From NCBI GenBank assembly GCA_964503895.1, contig CAZDCF010000022.1, positions 1-16,498 on the forward strand: a stretch of 16,498 bases of DNA, written 5' to 3'. The notes beneath the pieces were generated by a model that was given only the letters and a program-made list of their open reading frames with translations, searched no databases and was not told the origin of the DNA. The translations under genes and the position numbers were made by a program. The DNA comes from Nitronereus sp964503895. Lineage in GTDB: Bacteria > Nitrospirota > Nitrospiria > Nitrospirales > UBA8639. This document shows, one piece after another, positions 1 through 6,950 of this stretch (within the stretch, counting starts at the first letter, position 1; each line of letters begins with the position of its first letter).

Positions 1-42
1 TACTTCTGGTGGGGTATTTTACTGTCTGATCCCGAGTGTTTT

Positions 43-130
43 ATCTGAAGTGATTACCTAAGGTGTAATACTGAACGTAGAAAGGACTAAGGAATAGTGA
101 TGATTTTTATGTGAAGTTTTATGTGAAGTC
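43..130. repeat. ATGTGAAGT direct repeats, distal side of the methyltransferase gene
   Basis: Copies of a 9-nt unit are seen on the plus strand: ATCTGAAGT at 43-51, ATGTGAAGT at 109-117 and ATGTGAAGT at 121-129. The last is followed by CG. The two perfect copies are 12 nt apart and preceded by a run of T. The same block (T-run, two ATGTGAAGT units, then a GTGAAGTCG end) recurs at 1236-1281 on the other side of the methyltransferase gene. Function is unknown. It could be a cassette boundary, a recombination scar or a regulatory site array. Confidence 0.7.
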
Positions 131-288
131 GTTTTTTATCCACAGGAATGAATCGTTATAACCTCTTGTTATTGCTGATGAAAACAGTAAAAGGTGGTTC
201 CTCTCCCACAGAACTAATCGCCCAATTAAAATTTTTATAACTCGTTGATTTCATTATACTTTTTTCTAAAAATGCGTTTGACGGAAGA

Positions 289-1227
289 CTATAAAACCTG
301 CACAACCACCAAAGAGTAGTTAAACGTTGGTTTAGTAGGAAATATGTTGAATGATTTTATCACTTTGAAACCGTATTGCTCGATATCAGCTTGACGGTAG
401 CGAAAGTAGTTACCGCATCTTAGAAAGAGTCGGCCATAAAAATCGTTAGCATCTAGAAATGGTTCATAAAAAATGACATAAGATCTAGTTACTCGGCGAA
501 TTTCGCTAAGGACTTCTTTGCGGATTTCCCACATTTGTTCCAGGGCCGTATTCGTGAACAATAGATCGATACTCTTATCCTTTAATTCGATATTGTCAGC
601 GCTACAACAAATAAATCTTAACTTGTGTGAGATTTCATTAAGTTCATTGCGATCTAGCAGGTTCGGCGCTGGCGTATGCAAATTCAACTCTTGTTGTTTA
701 AGTGCATTATTTGCTACTTCGATTGCAAATTTTGAGTAATCAAACCCAACAAAATTTACATTTTTATTTCTACTAGCAATAAATACTAGATTCCGGCCTG
801 AGCCGCTCCCACATTCACAGACCGAGGATACTTCAAGTTTGGAAATAATCTTCTCTATCATCAGTGTCGCTAAAAATTTAGTGCCTAACTTATGAAGTTC
901 AAAAATGTCCTCTCCTAAAAAATGTCTATTTGGCTTACCAAAAATAGGATATCCATAACCAGTAAAATCAAACTCTCTATAAGAGCTGTCATAAGTTGTT
1001 CTGACCGTCTCTTTTTTCTTTAATTGTTGAAGCTCGACAAACCGTTTCTTGTAGAATAATAATGATAAATGAATAATATTGTTTTTACGTTGCCTTACCA
1101 TTCGTTTACCTTCTGTACTATCGCGTGGGATAGTTCGTACACGATAAGGTGCCAGAATAGTATCCATCTCATCACGAGACATATCGACAGAATCCAGTTT
1201 CGATGTATTTTCTTTGTACTCAGTCAT
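289..1227 (-). CDS. Class I SAM-dependent methyltransferase, orphan, substrate unknown
   Basis: The 312-residue protein has a central Rossmann-type methyltransferase core. Motif I is a glycine-rich loop at residues 139-144 (CGSGSG). An acidic ribose-binding position follows at D163 (GFDYS). A motif II/III-like stretch covers residues about 208-232, with SADNIEL and the later NTALEQM, which resembles the HxLEH region of Methyltransf_11-type enzymes. The first 110 or so residues are an uncharacterised, charged extension. I see no signal peptide or membrane segment, so it is probably cytoplasmic. By analogy with loosely related orphan enzymes the target may be a sugar, lipid or small molecule, but nothing nearby shows it. 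No convincing ribosome-binding site precedes the ATG at 1227. In-frame Mets at residues 16 and 21 are alternative starts. Base composition is clearly more AT-rich than in the housekeeping genes, and similar tandem repeats lie on both sides, so acquisition as a cassette is plausible. Confidence 0.8.
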   Translation of the reverse strand: MTEYKENTSKLDSVDMSRDEMDTILAPYRVRTIPRDSTEGKRMVRQRKNNIIHLSLLFYKKRFVELQQLKKKETVRTTYDSSYREFDFTGYGYPIFGKPNRHFLGEDIFELHKLGTKFLATLMIEKIISKLEVSSVCECGSGSGRNLVFIASRNKNVNFVGFDYSKFAIEVANNALKQQELNLHTPAPNLLDRNELNEISHKLRFICCSADNIELKDKSIDLLFTNTALEQMWEIRKEVLSEIRRVTRSYVIFYEPFLDANDFYGRLFLRCGNYFRYRQADIEQYGFKVIKSFNIFPTKPTFNYSLVVVQVL

Positions 1228-1235
1228 ATTAAATA

Positions 1236-1320
1236 TTTTTATGTGAAGTTTATGTGAAGTTTAGAAAGTTACGTGAAGTCGACCTCGTGCTCTTTGATCT
1301 CACGTTTTTGTATCTGAAGT
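1236..1320. repeat. ATGTGAAGT direct repeats, promoter-proximal side of the methyltransferase gene
   Basis: Units lie at 1241-1249 and 1252-1260 (both ATGTGAAGT, 11 nt apart), 1271-1279 (ACGTGAAGT, followed by CG) and 1312-1320 (ATCTGAAGT). The block mirrors the one at 43-130 in unit sequence, in the preceding T-run and in the GTGAAGTCG end, and it has the same orientation. Read on the minus strand it sits directly upstream of the methyltransferase ATG as repeated ACTTCACAT. It could therefore act as tandem operator sites for that gene, or mark the edge of an inserted segment. Confidence 0.7.
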
Positions 1321-1589
1321 TTTTCCAATCCATGCTCAAATTCACCCCTGGGCACGTTGCCAGACAGCAGAATTCTATCAAAAGTATAGGCGAAACTCTA
1401 GAGGTCGTGGGCAATCCGAAAACCTGTTACGTTTTTTAAGATTCTCTTCTCCCCACATGGGTTTGAGATTATCCAGTTGTCCAACATTGCTTAGCAACTG
1501 AAAGTTGAGTATAACAACGACCCTGGGGAGCCCTACAGATGAATGAAGATATACCGACTACAGTAGTATAAATAGAATTCCTAGAACCA
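1321..1589. other. Intergenic stretch with no recognisable gene
   Basis: Together with its flanks this stretch separates the methyltransferase gene from the peroxidase gene. The only open frames are about 60 codons long, have no ribosome-binding site and give proteins I do not recognise. There is one weak dyad (CAGTTG...CAACTG, about 1474-1500) with a 15-nt loop and no following T-run, so it is not called as a terminator. The stretch may be decayed coding sequence, but I cannot identify a parent gene. Confidence 0.5.
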
Positions 1590-1618
1590 TTGGTAACAAG
1601 TATAAAAACACTTATAAA
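1590..1618 (+). promoter_or_regulatory. Possible sigma70-type promoter for the cytochrome c peroxidase gene
   Basis: TTGGTA (1590-1595) and TATAAA (1613-1618) are separated by 17 bp, giving 4/6 and 5/6 matches to the consensus hexamers. Transcription would start near 1625, leaving a leader of roughly 77 nt before the ATG at 1702. The surrounding DNA is AT-rich, so a chance match is possible. Confidence 0.35.
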
Positions 1619-1701
1619 ATAATTGAATCGACTTGAAACTCGTTGGCAAGGGAGCATCGAATGCCCCTGCCAGGCTCAGAACGCCACTTGGGAGGAAGTA
1701 C

Positions 1702-2742
1702 ATGATACGAAAAACTCGCTGGAGCCTCATTATCGGAGTGACAGGGCTGATAATGCTCGGTGGATGGACCATTTCCCAGGCCCAAATGGAGTTTCAATTA
1801 TCACTACCACTTGGATTAGAAGAGAGAAGCCTAGTTATCCCGAAAGATAACCCGTTAACCCAAGAAAAAGTAGAACTCGGCAAACTGCTCTTTTTTGATA
1901 AACGATTATCCGCCAATAGCACCATTGCCTGCGCAAGCTGTCACATGCCTGCCTTGGCGTTTACAGATGGCCAAGCCGTTTCCGCTGGCATTCATCGTCA
2001 ACAAGGAGGAAGAAGTGCGCCCACCGCTATTAACCGGGCCTTTAGCTCAAAGCAATTTTGGGATGGACGTGCCGCGACCCTAGAAGACCAGTCCGTGGGT
2101 CCTTTTGCCAATCCCATTGAACATGGTTTTGCCAATCATGACGAGCTAGTTGCCACGATCAATGGCATTGAAGGATATCACCCACTTTTTGAAAAAGCAT
2201 TTGGTCCAATTTCCATTACCGTCGAACTCATCGGAAAGGCTATCGCAAGTTTTCAGCGAACGTTGCTCTCCGGTAATAGCGCCTATGATCAGTTTGGACT
2301 TGGGGGAAACGAAGTAGCATTATCCAGCAATGCGCAAAATGGGTTTCGTATCTTTTTAGGAAAAGGGCAATGTCTCCGCTGTCATTTTGGATTTAACTTC
2401 ACCGACGAACGTTTCCATAATTTGGGAGTCGATTGGGATACAGACCATATTGATGTAGGTCGATACGGGGTCACCAAAACCCCAAAAGATCTTGGCGCTT
2501 TTAAAACCCCGACTCTCCGCGAGATTGCCAAAACGGCACCTTATATGCACGATGGGCGCTTCGCCACACTACGACAGGTAGTCGACTTTTATGACCGGGG
2601 GGGAATACCTAATCCTCACCTGGACACCGTGATCAAACCCTTGCACTTAACCGAGCAGGAAAAAGATGATTTAGTCGAATTCTTGCATTCGTTAAATGGA
2701 GAAGGATGGGAAGTAATTCCACCTAGTCACTTTCCCGAATAA
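1702..2742 (+). CDS. Di-haem cytochrome c peroxidase (CcpA/MauG family), periplasmic
   Basis: The product would reduce H2O2 to water in the periplasm with electrons from small c-type cytochromes or a similar donor. The 346-residue protein starts with a signal peptide: Arg/Lys at 3-6, a hydrophobic core at about 7-22 and a likely cleavage after A27. Two haem c-binding CxxCH motifs follow at residues 77-81 (CASCH) and 224-228 (CLRCH), as expected for one haem in each of two cytochrome domains. M282, in a YMHDGRF context, is a candidate axial ligand for the electron-transfer haem. The FWDGRAATLEDQ stretch between the motifs is typical of the family, and the length is normal. I chose the ATG at 1702 because GGAGGAAG (1691-1698) sits just upstream and the signal peptide begins there; the same frame stays open back to a TTG at 1633. 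The gene is monocistronic and converges on the DapF-like gene. The family also includes MauG-like maturases, so the exact substrate is an inference. Confidence 0.93.
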   Translation: MIRKTRWSLIIGVTGLIMLGGWTISQAQMEFQLSLPLGLEERSLVIPKDNPLTQEKVELGKLLFFDKRLSANSTIACASCHMPALAFTDGQAVSAGIHRQQGGRSAPTAINRAFSSKQFWDGRAATLEDQSVGPFANPIEHGFANHDELVATINGIEGYHPLFEKAFGPISITVELIGKAIASFQRTLLSGNSAYDQFGLGGNEVALSSNAQNGFRIFLGKGQCLRCHFGFNFTDERFHNLGVDWDTDHIDVGRYGVTKTPKDLGAFKTPTLREIAKTAPYMHDGRFATLRQVVDFYDRGGIPNPHLDTVIKPLHLTEQEKDDLVEFLHSLNGEGWEVIPPSHFPE

Positions 2743-2806
2743 GCGCGAGGGGTGTTTTTACTTTTCTGTTAAGATTTTCGAGGTTTCACAAGCTACGCGA
2801 ACAGAT

Positions 2807-3676
2807 TTACGGTGCACTACGCAAAAAGGATGGCCTTAACCGTCCACGATAGACCTCAGCCACAGGGCCCTTCATCTTTAAGCTGTACTGAAAATCAACC
2901 GTGATATCCAGTGTCCCACCTGGGGCCACAACGCGAACTGGGCTTTTCACTAATCCTAGGCGGACTGCGGCACTGGCCACCGCGCAGGCAGAAGATCCCG
3001 AGGCTTGAGTCTCTCCAGCCCCGCGTTCCCAAATTAAGATAGATACAGTTTGCGGACCCGTGGGAACAGCCAATTGCACATTGATCCGCTTAGGAAACGT
3101 GGGATGGTTTTCTAATTCAGGACCCATTCGGAGCAAATCTTCGCGAGACCAGATTTCACCTTTGGGCTTAAATACCACGCAATGTGGATTGCCGATGCTC
3201 ACGCCAGTAAATCGTAAGGACTGTGCCATAACCTTGATAGGTTGCAAAATTAGTTCTGGAGCTCGAATGGTACACGGTAGAACACTAGCCTTAAAGGAGG
3301 CACGCCCCATATCGACTGTTGCCCCAACAACCTGTTTGCCACGAGAAAGTTCTAAATCGACACGCACCAGTCCGCCCTTGGTTTCGACGCTAAATGAACG
3401 CTTTTTGGTCTTTTGAGTGGAATAAAGATAGCACCCAAAGATTCGCAATCCATTTCCCGATTTTTCGGCTTCACTCCCATCAGGATTATAAATCCGCAAA
3501 CCAAAGTCAGCCTTCCTAGAGGGCATCAAAGCCAAGATGCCATCGCTCCCTACTCCCCAATGGCGATCGCATATGGCTCGAATGTTTTTAGGTGTAAGCT
3601 TAAAGTCTAAATCCTTGGGATTGAGGGCAATATAATCATTCCCCAAACCATGTCCTTTAAAAAATACATTCTTCAT
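2807..3676 (-). CDS. dapF: Diaminopimelate epimerase (DapF) homologue with both catalytic cysteines replaced by serine
   Basis: DapF interconverts LL- and meso-diaminopimelate for lysine and peptidoglycan synthesis, using two cysteines as acid and base. This 289-residue protein has the whole family frame: N13 in GLGNDYI, a GVGSDGI loop, NPDGSE with N64, N163 in GNPHC, N199 in RINV, and E217/R218 in the ERGAGET motif. At the catalytic positions, however, the usual C-G-N-G reads S-G-N-G (S73, codon TCG at 3458-3460). The usual A-C-G-S/T-G reads A-S-G-S-S (S226, codon TCG at 2999-3001). Substrate-binding residues are therefore kept and the thiol pair is lost. The ATG at 3676 matches the family's N-terminus (MKNVFFKGHG) and has GGGGTGG just upstream; an in-frame GTG at 3727 would add 17 unconserved residues. 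No lysine or peptidoglycan genes lie nearby. It could be a paralogue with altered or very weak activity, a related isomerase, or a binding protein. Family assignment is firm; epimerase activity is doubtful. Confidence 0.85.
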   Translation of the reverse strand: MKNVFFKGHGLGNDYIALNPKDLDFKLTPKNIRAICDRHWGVGSDGILALMPSRKADFGLRIYNPDGSEAEKSGNGLRIFGCYLYSTQKTKKRSFSVETKGGLVRVDLELSRGKQVVGATVDMGRASFKASVLPCTIRAPELILQPIKVMAQSLRFTGVSIGNPHCVVFKPKGEIWSREDLLRMGPELENHPTFPKRINVQLAVPTGPQTVSILIWERGAGETQASGSSACAVASAAVRLGLVKSPVRVVAPGGTLDITVDFQYSLKMKGPVAEVYRGRLRPSFLRSAP

Positions 3677-3752
3677 GACCACCCCTATAAGAAGAGTTGA
3701 CCGAAATAGCACATATGCGTCACGCACGGCTGTAATCCACTAGCCGGAGAAT

Positions 3753-3782
3753 AGTTTATCGCCGAATTGACTGGGCTTTCAA
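3753..3782 (-). promoter_or_regulatory. Possible sigma70-type promoter for the dapF-like gene
   Basis: On the minus strand, TTGAAA (3777-3782, 5/6 match) is followed after 18 bp by TAAACT (3753-3758, 4/6 match). The start would fall near 3746, giving a leader of about 70 nt before the ATG at 3676. Confidence 0.35.
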
Positions 3783-3995
3783 AAGTCTACCTTAGATCCG
3801 GCCCAAAAGGTTTCCTAAAGATAAATAAAAATGACTAGAAATTACAACGGGGGAACAAGAAAGAAGGGGGAAAATCTGAGGCAGGGGCAAACTTGAGACA
3901 ACACCCGCGTATAAGCTAAGAAACCCCACGGGGTCTTTCCCCACCAGCTCAGATTATGCTACATCCATGAATCACTATCTCTTCTAGAATAAGCG

Positions 3996-4008
3996 GGCTT
4001 AATAAGCC
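3996..4008. promoter_or_regulatory. 13-bp perfect dyad upstream of polA
   Basis: GGCTTA-A-TAAGCC is a perfect inverted repeat with a single central base. It lies 32 nt before the polA start and 5 nt after a TAGAAT (3985-3990) that resembles a -10 box. The position would suit a repressor operator, but no regulator is known and chance cannot be excluded. Confidence 0.25.
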
Positions 4009-4040
4009 ACAGAATTCCCAATTTCTTCTAAATCAAGACA

Positions 4041-6866
4041 ATGAGCACTTCAAAACAACAGGCCGATGAAAAACATTTATGCCTGGTGGATGGCTCGAGT
4101 TTTTTATTTCGAGCGTTTCATGCCTTACCCTTGTTGACCCGCCCTGATGGTACTCCGGTAAACGCCGTTTTGGGATTCACCAACATGTTGCTCAAACTAC
4201 TGGATGACCTCGATGCCACACATTTAGCCGTAATATTTGATTCGGGCCGTAAAACATTTCGCAATGAAATTTCCCCAGACTATAAAGCCAATCGGCCTGA
4301 ACCGCCGGATGAACTCATTCCACAGTTTCCATTGGTTCGTGATGCCACACGAGCCTTTAATGTGGAATGCATTGAGAAGCCTGGCTTTGAGGCCGATGAC
4401 CTGATTGCCACCTATGCCAGGCAGGCGGAAGCCGCGGGGATCGAGGTCATCATTGTGTCGTCGGATAAAGACTTGATGCAGCTGGTCACTGATCGCGTGA
4501 GTATGTTCGACGCCATTAAAAACAAAAAAATTGGCCCTGATCAGGTCAAAGAGAAATTCGGGGTTGGTCCGGAAAAAGTGGTTGACGTACAGTCCCTGGC
4601 AGGTGATTCCGTGGACAATGTACCAGGAGTACCAGGCATTGGCGTAAAAACAGCTGCCCAGCTGATTCAAGAGTATGGAGATCTCGATTCACTCCTGGCC
4701 CAGGCATCAGAAATCAAACAACCAAAGCGACGCCAAAGCCTGCTCGATTTTGCTGACCAGGCACGACTTTCTCGAGAACTTGTTCGACTCCGAGAAGACG
4801 TACCTACTGATCTGCCAGTGGATCAATTACAACGGCAAAGTCCTGACCCTCAACAATTACTTAATTTCCTCAATGAACAAGGATTCAAATCCCTTATCGC
4901 CAAAATCCAAAGCCGGCTCGCTGCATCTGGTCAAGAAATTCCAGAAATCGAAGGGACACCTCCTCCCGGACCTCCTGCTCCAACTACCACGAATTACGAA
5001 CTCGTCCAATCAACTGCTGTCCTACAAGACTGGGTAACCCAGGCGCGTTACGCTGGCGCATTCGCCATTGATACTGAAACCACATCATTAGATGAAAACC
5101 GCGCAGAATTAGTTGGCATTTCTATGTGCGTTAAACCAGGACATGCCTGTTACATCCCCCTGGCACACCGTTCTCAAGAAGTTGCCTCAGAATTAAACTT
5201 CACCAATTCATCGAAGGACTTTTCACAAAAGAATGAACCGCTTGTGCAAATTCCTATGAAAGAAGCACTCGCTATCCTATATCCACTATTGGAAGACCCA
5301 TCGGTACTGAAGATCGGCCACAACCTGAAATATGACATTGTGGTGCTTCGCCGATACGGCATTTCCATTTCAGCAATAGATGACACTATGCTCATGTCTT
5401 ATATCTTGGATGGCGGCAGCCACGGTCATGGCATGGATGAATTAGCCGAGCTGCATTTGGGACATACTACAATCAAGTTCAAGGAGGTGGCGGGCACAGG
5501 AAAATCCCAAATCACCTTTGATTTTGTACCATTGGATAAAGCCTTAGATTATGCTGCCGAAGATGCAGACATGACCCTTCAGCTTCACCAATTACTCAAG
5601 CCACGTCTACTAGCGGAACACTTGGTGACTCCTTATGAAACATTAGAACGGCCTCTTATTCTCGTACTAGTAGAAATGGAATCTGAAGGGATAAAGGTTG
5701 ATCAAGCAAAGCTGGAATCCCTCAGCCAAGAATTTGATAGCCGTCAGGTAATATTGGAGAAAGATATTTATAAATTGGTTGGCCATGAATTTAACGTGGG
5801 ATCACCAAAACAATTGGGCGAAGTTCTGTTTGAGGAAATGCAACTAGAAGGTGGGCAAAAGGGGAAATCCGGCGCGTATTCTACCGGCGCGGATGTATTG
5901 GAATCTCTCGCTGCCGAGGGGCACGAACTACCGGCGAAAATGTTAGAGTGGCGACAACTCGACAAATTGAAAAGCACTTATTCTGCTGCCCTGATCGGAC
6001 AGATCAATCCACGAACCGGACGCGTTCACACCTCCTATGCCATGGCAGCAGCTTCCACAGGCCGCTTGTCTTCGACAGATCCCAACCTTCAAAACATTCC
6101 CATCCGCACGGAAGACGGCCGGAAAATTCGCCACGCTTTTGTGGCAGAACCTGGCTGCACACTACTGTCCTTGGATTACTCTCAAATCGAACTTAGACTG
6201 CTTGCCCATATTGCTGACATCGAAGCCTTGAAACGAGCTTTCCATGAGGGCCAAGACATTCACGCTTTGACCGCCAGCGAAATTTTTGGAGTCGGGACTC
6301 AAAACTTAGATCCAGCCATGCGGCGAAAAGCCAAAGCAATAAATTTCGGGATTATTTATGGGATTAGCGCGTTTGGCTTAAGTCGACAACTTGGCATTTC
6401 TAACGAAGAAGCTGCTGCCTATATAAAAACCTATTTCGAACGGTATCCCGGCATCCAGAAATATATGGACCGAACTAAACAGTTTTGCCGAGAACACGGA
6501 TACGTGGAAACCTTGTTCGGACGCCGTGTCCATGTACCAGGTATCCACGAACGCAATGCGGCGCGTCGGAATTTCTCAGAACGCGCCGGAATCAATGCAC
6601 CCATCCAAGGCACCGCTGCCGACATTCTCAAGCGTGCTATGATACGAGTTCCAACAGCTTTAAAACAAAACAAGCTTAGCCACAAAGCTAAAATGCTTTT
6701 AACTGTCCATGATGAATTGCTCTTTGAAGTTGAAGAAAGCGTTGTCGAGCAAACAGGAAAAATCGTAAAAAACGTCATGGAGTCGGCTTCGTTCCCAGCA
6801 TTACACCTCTCAGTCCCACTTACCATCGATATCCGAATAGGTAATTCCTGGGGCGACGCACACTAG
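4041..6866 (+). CDS. polA: DNA polymerase I, with 5'-3' exonuclease, 3'-5' exonuclease and polymerase domains
   Basis: The enzyme removes RNA primers, fills Okazaki gaps and does repair synthesis. The 941-residue protein has all three domains. The 5' nuclease domain covers about 12-290, with the acidic FEADD at 116-120, SSDKDLMQL at 140-148 and the GDSVDNVPGVPGIG helix-hairpin-helix near 188-201. A Pro-rich linker (about 300-315) follows. The 3'-5' proofreading domain has an intact DxE (D344, E346), NLKYD ending in D432, and YAAEDAD with D508 and D510. The polymerase domain has motif A (LDYSQIELR, D712), motif B (RRKAKAINFGIIYG, 761-774) and motif C (VHDE, 889-892). All key catalytic residues are present, so proofreading is probably active. 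An in-frame TAA (4029-4031) lies just upstream, which leaves the ATG at 4041 as the only sensible start. It has no clear Shine-Dalgarno sequence. xth follows 84 nt later on the same strand but appears to have its own promoter. Confidence 0.98.
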   Translation: MSTSKQQADEKHLCLVDGSSFLFRAFHALPLLTRPDGTPVNAVLGFTNMLLKLLDDLDATHLAVIFDSGRKTFRNEISPDYKANRPEPPDELIPQFPLVRDATRAFNVECIEKPGFEADDLIATYARQAEAAGIEVIIVSSDKDLMQLVTDRVSMFDAIKNKKIGPDQVKEKFGVGPEKVVDVQSLAGDSVDNVPGVPGIGVKTAAQLIQEYGDLDSLLAQASEIKQPKRRQSLLDFADQARLSRELVRLREDVPTDLPVDQLQRQSPDPQQLLNFLNEQGFKSLIAKIQSRLAASGQEIPEIEGTPPPGPPAPTTTNYELVQSTAVLQDWVTQARYAGAFAIDTETTSLDENRAELVGISMCVKPGHACYIPLAHRSQEVASELNFTNSSKDFSQKNEPLVQIPMKEALAILYPLLEDPSVLKIGHNLKYDIVVLRRYGISISAIDDTMLMSYILDGGSHGHGMDELAELHLGHTTIKFKEVAGTGKSQITFDFVPLDKALDYAAEDADMTLQLHQLLKPRLLAEHLVTPYETLERPLILVLVEMESEGIKVDQAKLESLSQEFDSRQVILEKDIYKLVGHEFNVGSPKQLGEVLFEEMQLEGGQKGKSGAYSTGADVLESLAAEGHELPAKMLEWRQLDKLKSTYSAALIGQINPRTGRVHTSYAMAAASTGRLSSTDPNLQNIPIRTEDGRKIRHAFVAEPGCTLLSLDYSQIELRLLAHIADIEALKRAFHEGQDIHALTASEIFGVGTQNLDPAMRRKAKAINFGIIYGISAFGLSRQLGISNEEAAAYIKTYFERYPGIQKYMDRTKQFCREHGYVETLFGRRVHVPGIHERNAARRNFSERAGINAPIQGTAADILKRAMIRVPTALKQNKLSHKAKMLLTVHDELLFEVEESVVEQTGKIVKNVMESASFPALHLSVPLTIDIRIGNSWGDAH

Positions 6867-6913
6867 TTAAAAACTGTTCGTAGCCCTCCTATGAACCACC
6901 ACAATTGTTGAGC

Positions 6914-6943
6914 TTGTCATCGCTTAAATGAACATCTTAGAAT
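6914..6943 (+). promoter_or_regulatory. Promoter for xth, positioned for a leaderless transcript
   Basis: TTGTCA (6914-6919) and TAGAAT (6938-6943) are 18 bp apart. The -10 box ends only 7 nt before the xth ATG, so transcription would start at or next to the A of the start codon. This agrees with the absence of a Shine-Dalgarno sequence there. The -10 hexamer and spacer length match those of the trmFO promoter. Confidence 0.5.
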
Positions 6944-6950
6944 CTTTCCT

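Larger units (their letters stand above)
3677..4040. other. Divergent intergenic region between the dapF-like gene and polA
   Basis: This 364-nt region must carry the start signals of two divergent genes. A plausible promoter faces the dapF-like gene (3753-3782). For polA a TTGACT (3767-3772) with a TTAGAT 19 bp later, and a lone TAGAAT (3985-3990), are weak candidates. A 13-bp perfect dyad lies at 3996-4008. A short ACCCC-AC-GGGGT stem (3923-3934) has no T-tract. I see no small gene or RNA here. Confidence 0.5.

Noticed and set aside
1254..1439. 61-codon plus-strand open frame between the methyltransferase and peroxidase genes
   Set aside because: It starts inside the ATGTGAAGT repeats, has no ribosome-binding site and gives no recognisable protein. 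It is more likely a chance frame or decayed sequence.
1633..1701. Extended start (TTG at 1633) for the cytochrome c peroxidase
   Set aside because: It would put 23 polar residues before a clear signal peptide. The ATG at 1702 has GGAGGAAG directly upstream.
3677..3727. Longer DapF-like protein from the GTG at 3727
   Set aside because: DapF proteins start with the MxxxFxKxHGLGND strand, which coincides with the ATG at 3676 behind a GGGGTGG ribosome-binding site.
3923..3934. ACCCC-AC-GGGGT hairpin as a terminator
   Set aside because: The loop is only 2 nt, no T-tract follows and no gene ends nearby.
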